From Chloroflexota bacterium (GTDB lineage Bacteria > Chloroflexota > Dehalococcoidia > DSTF01 > RBG-16-68-14), in assembly GCA_022561355.1 (NCBI GenBank), contig JADFRJ010000058.1:1-11409 (forward strand): 11,409 nt of DNA, in the 5' to 3' direction. The position numbers were made by a program, and so were the translations under genes. Below are positions 1 through 5,734 of the stretch, piece by piece (position 1 is the first letter of the stretch; each line of letters starts with the position of its first letter). The notes under the pieces are model-generated. The model did not search any database and was not told the DNA's origin. It saw only the letters and a program-made list of their open reading frames with translations.

Positions 1-2
1 CC

Positions 3-545
3 GACCTCACCCCGCGCTGGGACGTCAGCACCGCCATCCAGATGGCCGTCGCCATGGAGGAGTATGACGTCTACTGGCTGGAGGAGCCGCTCTGGAACTA
101 CGACTACGACGGCCTCGCCGAACTGCGCCGCCGCACCACCACGCGCATCGCCGGCGGCGAACTCAACCTCGGCGTCCATGAGTTCCGCGAGTACCTCCGC
201 CACGGCTGCCTGGACGTCTACCAGCCCGATGCCACCTTCGCGGGCGGCATCACCGGCGCCAAGACCGTCGCCGGCATGGCCCAGGCCGCCGGCCTCATGT
301 TCTCGCCCCACACCTGGTCGAACGGCATCGGCGTCATGGCCAACCTCCACCTCGCCGCCGCCGTCCCGAACGCGCCCTACATCGAGTTCCCCTACGACCC
401 GCCGAGCTGGACGCCGGAGATCCGCGACTACGTCCTCACCGAGCCGATCCGCATCGACGCCAACGGCGACGTCGTCCTGCCCGACAAGCCCGGCCTCGGC
501 ATCGAGCTCGACGAGGAGCGGATAGCGCAGTACGAGCTGAAGTGA
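3..545 (+). CDS. Mandelate racemase/muconate lactonizing enzyme family protein, C-terminal part (5' end outside window)
   Basis: This is the C-terminal ~180 residues of an enolase-superfamily enzyme, and the frame is open from the window edge (position 3) to TGA at 543-545. Visible superfamily marks, in order, are WLEEPL (metal-binding Glu on a barrel strand), AGGE (third metal ligand), QPDATFAGGIT (Asp of the His-Asp dyad) and SPHTWSNG, with the catalytic-base His at 309-311. This pattern places it in the mandelate racemase subgroup, whose members mostly dehydrate sugar acids such as galactonate, glucarate or mannonate, or epimerise alpha-hydroxy acids. The specificity loop is outside the window, so the substrate is unknown. 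Third codon positions are almost all G or C, clearly more so than in the genes that follow. A hairpin-rich spacer begins 18 bases after the stop. Confidence 0.9.
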   Translation, partial: DLTPRWDVSTAIQMAVAMEEYDVYWLEEPLWNYDYDGLAELRRRTTTRIAGGELNLGVHEFREYLRHGCLDVYQPDATFAGGITGAKTVAGMAQAAGLMFSPHTWSNGIGVMANLHLAAAVPNAPYIEFPYDPPSWTPEIRDYVLTEPIRIDANGDVVLPDKPGLGIELDEERIAQYELK

Positions 546-562
546 TGCGAAGTCTGCGACAT

Positions 563-591
563 GCATGCCCATCGCGGAGCGATGGGCATGC
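563..591. repeat. Perfect 13-bp inverted repeat (hairpin) downstream of the racemase-family gene
   Basis: GCATGCCCATCGC (563-575) and its exact reverse complement (579-591) flank a GGA loop. The repeat starts 17 bases after the TGA of the upstream gene, so it could form a strong RNA hairpin at the transcript's 3' end. No T-run follows, so it is not a textbook intrinsic terminator. It could instead be part of a dispersed intergenic repeat together with the two elements immediately downstream. Confidence 0.75.
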
Positions 592-606
592 CCTCCGAAG
601 GAGGGC
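590..606. repeat. Second hairpin, 7-bp stem with GAA loop
   Basis: GCCCTCC (590-596) pairs with GGAGGGC (600-606) across a GAA loop. It shares two bases with the preceding 13-bp inverted repeat, so the two hairpins are tandem and partly exclusive. No T-tract follows on either strand. Confidence 0.6.
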
Positions 607-607
607 C

Positions 608-636
608 GTCATCCTGAGCGCCGCGAAGGCTCTGAC
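608..636. repeat. GTCATCCTGAGCG-type intergenic repeat element
   Basis: The stretch starts GTCATCCTGAGCG (608-620) and continues GCGAAGG (623-629). I recognise this word pair from intergenic repeats seen in many environmental bacterial genomes, though I cannot search to confirm it. It can fold imperfectly: GTCA with TGAC at the ends, and GAGC (616-619) with GCTC (629-632) inside. It lies 56 bases before the FKBP start codon and shows no sign of being coding. Confidence 0.5.
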
Positions 637-692
637 GTGCAGCGCCCGCGCAGACACCGCAACCAAGCCCAGAGACGAAGGAGCCGCTCCAG

Positions 693-1526
693 ATGAGAAC
701 AGCCCTAGCGATAGCCATGTTGATCGGAGTGATCGCCGTCGCCTGCGGCGACGACGGCGGTGGCGGTGGCGCTCCTCCGCCGGTCGAGGGGACGTCCAGC
801 CTAACCGACCTCGGGGTTGGCGTCATCGAAATCGTGACGGGTGTTGGCCCCGCCATCACCCCCGGAGACCTCCTGGAGGTGCACTACACAGGCTGGCTCA
901 CCGACGGCAGAGAGTTCGATAGTTCGCTTGACCGCGAACCCTTCTCGTTCAAACTAGACACAGGCGCTGTGATCGCCGGCTGGGATGATGGCCTGGCCGG
1001 CATGGCCGTGGGTGGCGTCCGCCGCTTGGTCATTCCGCCAGAGCTCGCCTATGGCGACCGAGGCCGCGAAGGCATCCCTCCCGGTTCTGAGCTGGTGTTC
1101 GATATCGAGCTGATCGGCATCACTCCGTGCCAGATTCCAGAGGAGTCCCCCCCGCCGGTCGAAGGCGAGACCTTTACTACAGAGGGTGGTGTTCAGGTCA
1201 TCGTCATCGAAAAGGGCAGCGAAGAAGATCCTACACAGCTCGGCGATTCCGTGTCCATGACCTATACCGGCTGGCTCACCGCAAACGGCTCAATGTTCGA
1301 TAGCTCGCACAATCGTTGTGTGGACTTCACGTTCTTACTCGGTAGCGGGCAGGTCATCCAGGGCTGGGACGAGGGCATCCTCGGCATGTCCCCGGGCGAC
1401 GTCCGCAGGCTGATCATCCCGGCGGAACTCGCCTACGGTGAGCAGGGCCGCACTAGCATCCCTGCGAACTCCAGCCTCACGTTCGATGTCGAACTGATCG
1501 CGTTCGGGCGTCAGTCAGGCGAGTAG
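693..1526 (+). CDS. Tandem-domain FKBP-type peptidyl-prolyl cis-trans isomerase, predicted lipoprotein
   Basis: The 277-residue protein would catalyse proline isomerisation during protein folding outside the cytoplasmic membrane. Residues 1-17 are a signal peptide ending in a lipobox (IAVAC) with Cys18 as the lipidated residue, followed by a Gly/Asp-rich linker. Two complete FKBP domains follow, at about 41-143 and 162-271. Each keeps the binding-pocket residues of the FKBP12 type. In domain 1 these are Y65, F75-D76, V93-I94, W97, Y120 and F136. In domain 2 they are Y191, F202-D203, V221-I222, W225, Y248 and F264. Both halves therefore look active, and the gene is probably an internal duplication. 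ATG at 693 is chosen because AAGGAG (678-683) lies 9 bases upstream and the signal peptide begins there. The gene converges on the TlpA-like gene with an 18-base gap and no obvious terminator. Confidence 0.93.
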   Translation: MRTALAIAMLIGVIAVACGDDGGGGGAPPPVEGTSSLTDLGVGVIEIVTGVGPAITPGDLLEVHYTGWLTDGREFDSSLDREPFSFKLDTGAVIAGWDDGLAGMAVGGVRRLVIPPELAYGDRGREGIPPGSELVFDIELIGITPCQIPEESPPPVEGETFTTEGGVQVIVIEKGSEEDPTQLGDSVSMTYTGWLTANGSMFDSSHNRCVDFTFLLGSGQVIQGWDEGILGMSPGDVRRLIIPAELAYGEQGRTSIPANSSLTFDVELIAFGRQSGE

Positions 1527-1544
1527 TGGAGCTTAATAATAGCC

Positions 1545-2162
1545 TTAGCTGATCCCAGCCGCGGCCAGCTTCTCTCGCATCTGTCCATCCGTGAGGAACC
1601 CGTGCTGGAACGCTCGCAGGATGCCATCCTTATCGATGAAGTAGTTGTTCGGCAACCCGATCAGCCGGTACTGTTCTGCCACTTCCTCGTCCGAATCCAG
1701 TAGGATTCGTAGATCGAGATCGAGTTCCTCCCAGAAGTCCGTCGCCTTCTTGCTGGACTCACCCTGGTTGAGCGTAAGCACCACTAGGCCATCGTCTTCG
1801 AACTCGGCGGCAAGTTGTTGGATATCGGGCAGCTCTCTGCGGCACGGTCCGCACCAGCTCGCCCAGAAGTTGATCCAGACCACTTGGCCCTCAAAATCGC
1901 TCAGCTGAACGACCTGCCCGTCCGGGCTACGCAGCGCGAACTGCGGCGCGGGCCCACCCACCTCAGGCGGCCGGCTATCCAACGCCCCTAACGCCGATGC
2001 GTTGTCGCCATCTCGATCGAGCAGTACGAGGACGCCCAAGATCCCTCCTAGGACAGCCAGCCCGATCACGACCCGGATCGGCGTAAGGCCAAAGAAGCGC
2101 TGAGCAAGGGAGGATACTGTTCCCCTGCTGGTCGCCTTGTCTGAGATCGGATCCTCGTTCAT
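1545..2162 (-). CDS. TlpA-like membrane-anchored thiol-disulfide oxidoreductase
   Basis: The 205-residue protein has a short cytoplasmic N-terminus, one membrane segment (about 31-48) and a thioredoxin-fold domain of the AhpC/TSA-Redoxin (TlpA/ResA) kind facing outward. The redox motif is W103-C-G-P-C107 after the typical strand VVWINFWAS. Pro171 in GLPNNYFID is the expected cis-proline opposite the active site. Family members reduce disulfides in extracytoplasmic proteins, often apocytochrome c, but no cytochrome maturation gene is visible here, so the partner is unknown. The ATG at 2162 has no Shine-Dalgarno sequence. A TAAGAT -10-like element lies 9 bases upstream, so the transcript may have almost no leader. 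The gene is divergent from the thioredoxin-like/Crp pair and shares its regulatory gap. Confidence 0.93.
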   Translation of the reverse strand: MNEDPISDKATSRGTVSSLAQRFFGLTPIRVVIGLAVLGGILGVLVLLDRDGDNASALGALDSRPPEVGGPAPQFALRSPDGQVVQLSDFEGQVVWINFWASWCGPCRRELPDIQQLAAEFEDDGLVVLTLNQGESSKKATDFWEELDLDLRILLDSDEEVAEQYRLIGLPNNYFIDKDGILRAFQHGFLTDGQMREKLAAAGIS

Positions 2163-2202
2163 GTCTATTCGATCTTATCATGAAACCTTATCTAGACTGC
2201 GG

Positions 2203-2216
2203 GTGATCCTCCTCAC
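2203..2216. promoter_or_regulatory. Candidate Crp/Fnr-family operator (GTGA-N6-TCAC)
   Basis: GTGA (2203-2206) and TCAC (2213-2216) form a perfect inverted repeat with a 6-base spacer, the core of the classical CRP site. It sits in the 88-base gap between tlpA and the thioredoxin-like/Crp unit. The Crp-family protein encoded 320 bases downstream has RETVTR in its recognition helix, the same Arg-Glu-x3-Arg contacts that read GTGA in E. coli CRP. The outer bases (G and G) depart from TGTGA/TCACA. The centre is 41.5 bases upstream of the ATG at 2251. Confidence 0.5.
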
Positions 2217-2238
2217 GAACATTCCACTTCTTGCCTGA

Positions 2239-2244
2239 GATAGT
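2239..2244 (+). promoter_or_regulatory. Possible -10 element (GATAGT) for leaderless transcription of the thioredoxin-like/Crp unit
   Basis: GATAGT ends 6 bases before the ATG at 2251, so normal -10 geometry would start transcription at the A of the start codon. The only purine-rich stretch (GGAG, 2245-2248) is 2 bases from the ATG, too close for a Shine-Dalgarno. At 17-bp spacing the -35 hexamer is CGAACA (2216-2221), a poor match, consistent with a promoter needing an activator at the adjacent operator. Confidence 0.35.
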
Positions 2245-2250
2245 GGAGCC

Positions 2251-2526
2251 ATGGGAGCGAGCAACGTCGTGAAGCTGCAGGTATTCGTCAAGAAGGACTG
2301 CGAGGTGTGCAGCCGTGCTCGCAAGCTCGCGCAACAAGCGGACGAGCAATTCCCGAACCTGGAGGTAGACATCGTCGACATGAACGAAGCGCAATTTGTT
2401 CGAGAAGACGTATTCGCCGTACCGACGTTCATACTTGAGGGCCGCGTGCTCTCACTCGGAAATCCGCAAAAGAGCGAACTCCACGACGAAGTGGCATCGC
2501 TCCTGAACGAACGAGGGTTGGTGTAA
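2251..2526 (+). CDS. Small thioredoxin/glutaredoxin-fold protein with CxxC motif
   Basis: The 91-residue protein begins with a beta strand (LQVFVKKDC) leading into C17-E-V-C20, followed by an amphipathic helix. It has the AVPTF cis-proline motif (about 57-61) and a FILEGRVLSLG strand pair, which is the minimal thioredoxin fold. It is shorter than thioredoxin and close to glutaredoxin in size. CEVC is not a standard thioredoxin or glutaredoxin active site, so its electron donor and target are unknown. No signal peptide is present, so it should be cytoplasmic. An alternative start is GTG at 2269, directly before the first strand, but the ATG fits a leaderless promoter. Nine bases separate it from the Crp-family gene, so the two are almost certainly cotranscribed. 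Confidence 0.85.
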   Translation: MGASNVVKLQVFVKKDCEVCSRARKLAQQADEQFPNLEVDIVDMNEAQFVREDVFAVPTFILEGRVLSLGNPQKSELHDEVASLLNERGLV

Positions 2527-2535
2527 ACTGAAGTC

Positions 2536-3261
2536 ATGGGCATAGGAAAGCGTCTACTCCGCCGTTCGCCGGCGTCCGTCGCGCCACAGCCACAATTGAC
2601 GGGAAAGGCCGCGTTCCTCTCCGACACGGCCATCTTCCGCGATCTCAGCTCCCAAGAACTAGAAGAGCTCGACAGGATGACAGCGATGAGCACCTGCCGC
2701 AGAGGCAAGGTCTTCTACACCCCGGGTGAGACAGGCGAGGTGCTCTTCATCCTCAAACGCGGCCGGGTGAACCTCTACCGCATCAACTCCGACGGCAAAA
2801 AGCTGGTAACCTCAACGATCGGCGCCGGCACGGTCTTTGGTGAGATGTCTCTCGTCGCTCAAGGGATGCACGACACGTTCGCGGAGGCCGCCGAAGATTG
2901 CACCCTCTGTGTGATGAGCCGTTCGGACGTCGAGCACCTGCTCCTAAGCAAGCCGCGGGTAGCGCTCCGCTTCATGGAGATGATCGCCGCAAGGCTAAAA
3001 GACGTTGAATCTCGGATGGAGACGGTCGCGTTCAAGAGTGTCCCCACCAGGATCGCCACCTTCCTTCTGCAGCTAGCCAACGAAGAATCCGGCAAGATCG
3101 AAGGCGTGTCACATCAAGACCTCGCCGATATGGTGGGCACCTATCGAGAGACGGTGACGCGCATCCTCAACGAATTCCGAACGAAGGGCTACATCGAACT
3201 CGGCCGTCTCAATGTAGCGATCCTCGACCAGAAAGCGCTCGAAGATATCGCCGAGGAGTAG
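2536..3261 (+). CDS. Crp/Fnr-family transcriptional regulator
   Basis: The 241-residue protein has a cyclic-nucleotide-binding-like beta barrel (about 30-145), a long dimerisation helix (about 140-165) and a C-terminal winged helix-turn-helix (about 168-235). The recognition helix reads YRETVTRILNEF. R204, E205 and R209 match the DNA-contacting Arg180, Glu181 and Arg185 of E. coli CRP, which predicts a GTGA half-site. In the phosphate-binding cassette (GEMSLVAQGMHDT) the Arg-Ser pair that holds cAMP is replaced by Asp-Thr, so cAMP is probably not the ligand. Three cysteines (C54, C122, C125) do not make the four-Cys FNR iron-sulfur site. It follows the thioredoxin-like gene by 9 bases without a clear ribosome binding site, suggesting coupled translation. 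Autoregulation through the operator at 2203-2216 is likely. Confidence 0.92.
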   Translation: MGIGKRLLRRSPASVAPQPQLTGKAAFLSDTAIFRDLSSQELEELDRMTAMSTCRRGKVFYTPGETGEVLFILKRGRVNLYRINSDGKKLVTSTIGAGTVFGEMSLVAQGMHDTFAEAAEDCTLCVMSRSDVEHLLLSKPRVALRFMEMIAARLKDVESRMETVAFKSVPTRIATFLLQLANEESGKIEGVSHQDLADMVGTYRETVTRILNEFRTKGYIELGRLNVAILDQKALEDIAEE

Positions 3262-3575
3262 CTGTGCGCATGGCTCCCAGCCCGCGTCCTTAGCGAGCCC
3301 AAGTTCACCCTCCACGGCCGGCGTCGCCATCGGGCCTTTCTAGCCAGCCACCTCCCGAAGCGGAAGCCATCCGCCAAAGTGGCCAACGTATCCATGTTTG
3401 ACATACGGCTGAATCCGAGTCAGTATGGGGCGTTCCGCGACAGCCTTATGGAGGAAGCATGGAGAAGTCCCGCCTTGGTAGGTATCGAAGAGCCAACAGA
3501 TTCGTGATCTCTCTTGCCACCGCTGAGCTGACTGTTGAACTGGGCGCATCCATCTACCCTGCCTCTAGCTGACTC
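3262..3575. other. 314-base gap without a convincing gene
   Basis: No RNA gene, strong terminator or promoter stands out between the Crp-family gene and the aldolase. The longest open frame is 69 codons on the minus strand (3340-3549). I do not recognise its product, it has only a weak ribosome binding site, and no neighbour supports it. The gap must contain the aldolase promoter, which I could not locate. Confidence 0.5.
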
Positions 3576-4361
3576 ATGCGAGAGAACAAGATCAAGAGTG
3601 CGTGGCGGGACGACAAGGTGACGTATGGGGGCTGGCTATCGATTCCGAGCGCCTTCTCCGCCGAAGTGATGGCCCACCAAGGCTTCGACTGGCTCTGCAT
3701 CGACATGCAGCACGGCGTCATCGACTATCAGGTTGCTGTCACAATGCTCCAGGTCATCGGAACGACCGATACCATGCCCTTCGTGCGCGTCCCCTGGAAC
3801 GAGCCGGGTATCATCGGCAAGATGCTGGACGCCGGCGCCTACGGTGTCATCATCCCACTGGTCAACGACCGTGAGCAGGCGGAGGCCGCCGTCCGCGCCT
3901 GTCGCTACGCTCCAGAGGGCGCTCGCAGCTACGGCCCAACGCGAGCCGCCTACTACGCTGGTAGCGACTACGCGAGCCACGCGAACCGGGAGATCGCCTG
4001 CATTCCCATGATCGAAACGAAGACCGCGGTCGAGAACTTGGAAGACATCCTTTCAGTCCCGGGCATCGACGCGGTCTACGTCGGCCCAGCGGACCTCAGC
4101 CTCACATTAGGTTTGCCACCTCGAATGGACCATGATGATGAAACGTTTCAGAGCGCGCGCATCAAGATCGCGTCGACGTGTCGAGAGAGGGGCGTGACGC
4201 CCGGCATCCACGCGAGCGCCACGCTTGCGCCGAAGCACGTGGAGGCTGGCTACCGGATGATTACGATATCGTCGGATGTGGGCGCCATGGCCGGCGCTGC
4301 CAGCGAACATCTTCGGTCGTTGCGCGATGTCGACGCTTCTGGCCGTCCCGCCTACTCCTAG
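3576..4361 (+). CDS. HpcH/HpaI family aldolase (class II, metal-dependent)
   Basis: The 261-residue TIM-barrel enzyme should cleave a 4-hydroxy-2-oxo acid into pyruvate and an aldehyde. Residues match the HpaI/GarL active site: H46 in DMQHG (catalytic base), R71 in FVRVPW (pyruvate carboxylate), E147 in MIET and D173 in GPADLS (metal ligands). The length is that of the family. Substrate cannot be read from sequence; 2-oxo-3-deoxy sugar acids and 4-hydroxy-2-oxoheptanedioate are the known options. The start is ATG 3576: an in-frame TGA lies two codons upstream, so no longer form exists, though no Shine-Dalgarno is visible. Its TAG stop overlaps the stop of the convergent hydroxyacid dehydrogenase, a plausible partner for reducing an aldehyde or keto acid from the same pathway. 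Confidence 0.92.
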   Translation: MRENKIKSAWRDDKVTYGGWLSIPSAFSAEVMAHQGFDWLCIDMQHGVIDYQVAVTMLQVIGTTDTMPFVRVPWNEPGIIGKMLDAGAYGVIIPLVNDREQAEAAVRACRYAPEGARSYGPTRAAYYAGSDYASHANREIACIPMIETKTAVENLEDILSVPGIDAVYVGPADLSLTLGLPPRMDHDDETFQSARIKIASTCRERGVTPGIHASATLAPKHVEAGYRMITISSDVGAMAGAASEHLRSLRDVDASGRPAYS

Positions 4362-5338
4362 GACAGCACTTCAGCATTCACGACCGCCTCCGGCCGCTCT
4401 CCACGAAGCGCCGCCAGCAGGTTGTCTATCGCGAGGTCCCGCATCGCTTGCCGGGTCTCGACCGTGGCCGACCCAATGTGCGGCAGCAAGATCACGTTGG
4501 GCAGCGCCGCCAGCGGATCATCGGGAGGCAGCGGCTCCTCTTCCAACACATCCAACGCGGCGCCGGCTAGCTCTCCACTTCGCAGGGCGGCAACGAGGGC
4601 CGCTTGGTCGACGGTCTGACCACGAGATGTATTGATCAAATATGCAGTCGGCTTCATCAGCGTCAACTCCCTCGCACCGATTAGGCCGCGTGTCTCCGGC
4701 CGCAGGTTCACGTGCAGCGACACGAAGTCGGCGACCGCCAGCAGGTCGTCTAGCTCCCGGTAGCTGCATGGCGGCGTCTCTATCGGCGGCTGGCGAAAGA
4801 TGTCGTGGAAGGTGATCGACATGCCGAAGGCATGCGCTCGTTCGGCGACGGCGACGCCGATGCGCCCGAGCCCAATAATACCCAGCGTCTTGCCTCGTAC
4901 GTCCGTTCCCAGCGCCATGCGGGCGCCGCGCTGCCAATCACCGTCCCGCGCGAAGCGCTCCGCTTCGGGAAGGCGCCGCGCGAGCGCCAGAATCAGTCCC
5001 AACGTCAGGTCAGCAACTGCGTCCGTCAGTACGCCTGGTGTGTTGCACACGAGCACACCACCTTTTGTCGCGGCATCAAGGTCGACGTTGTCGAACCCCA
5101 CACCAAAGTTCGAGACCACGCGCAACTTGGACGCAGCCGCAAGTACGTCGGAGTCCACTGGGAGTTGAGCGCTCCCAAGGAGCCCGTCTGCCTTCGCAAC
5201 TCCAGCAATGAGTTCGGATTTCGAGGGCAACCCTTGGCCCTCGAAATAGTCCACATCGCATACCGCTTCGATCCGCGCCTTAGCGTCTGATTGCAGGCGC
5301 AATGCGACAAACACGCGTGGTCTCTCTGGCGGATTCAC
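4358..5338 (-). CDS. D-isomer-specific 2-hydroxyacid dehydrogenase (glyoxylate/hydroxypyruvate reductase or phosphoglycerate dehydrogenase type)
   Basis: The 326-residue NAD(P)-dependent enzyme interconverts a 2-keto acid and a D-2-hydroxy acid. The Rossmann signature is G156-L-G-R-I-G161, with D179 ending the second strand, which favours NAD. The catalytic triad of the family is R239 (NTSRG), E268 (LEEEP) and H287 (LLPHIGS). There is no C-terminal ACT domain, so it is closer to glyoxylate/hydroxypyruvate reductase (GyaR-like) than to long SerA. The frame stays open to an ATG at 5455, but the GTG at 5338 is preferred. It has AAGGAG 8 bases upstream, and the extra 39 residues are Cys-rich and unlike the family. 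The stop overlaps the aldolase stop. It may act with the aldolase and the upstream racemase-family enzyme in sugar-acid metabolism, which is inference. Confidence 0.92.
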   Translation of the reverse strand: MNPPERPRVFVALRLQSDAKARIEAVCDVDYFEGQGLPSKSELIAGVAKADGLLGSAQLPVDSDVLAAASKLRVVSNFGVGFDNVDLDAATKGGVLVCNTPGVLTDAVADLTLGLILALARRLPEAERFARDGDWQRGARMALGTDVRGKTLGIIGLGRIGVAVAERAHAFGMSITFHDIFRQPPIETPPCSYRELDDLLAVADFVSLHVNLRPETRGLIGARELTLMKPTAYLINTSRGQTVDQAALVAALRSGELAGAALDVLEEEPLPPDDPLAALPNVILLPHIGSATVETRQAMRDLAIDNLLAALRGERPEAVVNAEVLS

Positions 5339-5346
5339 TCTGCCTG

Positions 5347-5352
5347 CTCCTT
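5347..5352 (-). promoter_or_regulatory. Ribosome binding site AAGGAG that fixes the GTG start of the hydroxyacid dehydrogenase
   Basis: Read on the minus strand, AAGGAG lies 8 bases before GTG at 5338-5336. No comparable site precedes the ATG at 5455, so this site supports the shorter protein. Confidence 0.7.
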
Positions 5353-5437
5353 CATGGCTCCGGCAGCGTATCACGATCGCTCGGCCCGCGCAGCATGGCT
5401 GGTCTTGGTTGGCGCACTCAGATAGCATGGAGTCACC

Positions 5438-5668
5438 ATGGCTGGATCTACACAAGAAGAACGCCGAGTACCACCCTACGTGGCGCTCATTCGGATCGGA
5501 GCCGTCCTCGGCATGTCATTTTTCGCGGCTGGCGGGATCCTCCTCCTGATCGGCGACGCATATTGGCAAGGCCTCGTTGCGTTGGCGCTTGCCACTCCGT
5601 TCTTCGGAGTAATGCGGATCGCCGAGCGCCTGGCGGAGCGAAACCAAGGATCTAAGTCTCTTCAATAG
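5438..5668 (+). CDS. Small two-helix membrane protein of unknown function
   Basis: The 76-residue protein has a polar N-terminus (residues 1-12), two hydrophobic segments at about 14-38 and 43-60, and a charged C-terminal tail. The loop between the helices is very short (GDAYW), so both ends should lie on the same side, probably the cytoplasm. I do not recognise a family. GGAG (5429-5432) is 5 bases before the ATG, and a TAGCAT -10-like element precedes it at 5423-5428. The gene is divergent from the hydroxyacid dehydrogenase and convergent with the cyclophilin-type gene, with a hairpin terminator between them. Hydrophobicity patterning and the ribosome binding site support it being real. Confidence 0.65.
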   Translation: MAGSTQEERRVPPYVALIRIGAVLGMSFFAAGGILLLIGDAYWQGLVALALATPFFGVMRIAERLAERNQGSKSLQ

Positions 5669-5690
5669 AGATAGGCCGCAATAAGAACGA

Positions 5691-5705
5691 CCCCGCTTTG
5701 CGGGG
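5691..5705 (-). terminator. Intrinsic terminator of the cyclophilin-type gene
   Basis: CCCCGC and GCGGGG form a 6-bp GC stem around a 3-base loop. On the minus strand it is followed by the T-rich TCGTTCTTATT, as expected for a terminator 30 bases after the cyclophilin stop at 5735. No T-tract follows on the plus strand, so termination of the small membrane-protein gene by the same hairpin would be weaker. Confidence 0.75.
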
Positions 5706-5734
5706 CCGGTTCGCGCCTGACGCTCAGTTCGCCT

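Noticed and set aside
563..606. Intrinsic terminator for the racemase-family gene
   Set aside because: The hairpins are strong, but no T-run follows, so I list them as repeats.
1527..1544. Bidirectional terminator between the convergent FKBP and TlpA-like genes
   Set aside because: Only a 4-bp pairing (AGCT/AGCT) is visible in this short gap.
3340..3549. 69-codon minus-strand frame in the gap before the aldolase
   Set aside because: The product is unrecognisable, the ribosome binding site is weak, it has no partner gene, and a frame of this length is expected by chance in GC-rich DNA.
5339..5455. N-terminal extension of the hydroxyacid dehydrogenase to ATG 5455
   Set aside because: The 39 extra residues are Cys-rich and unlike the family, and the GTG at 5338 has AAGGAG at ideal spacing.
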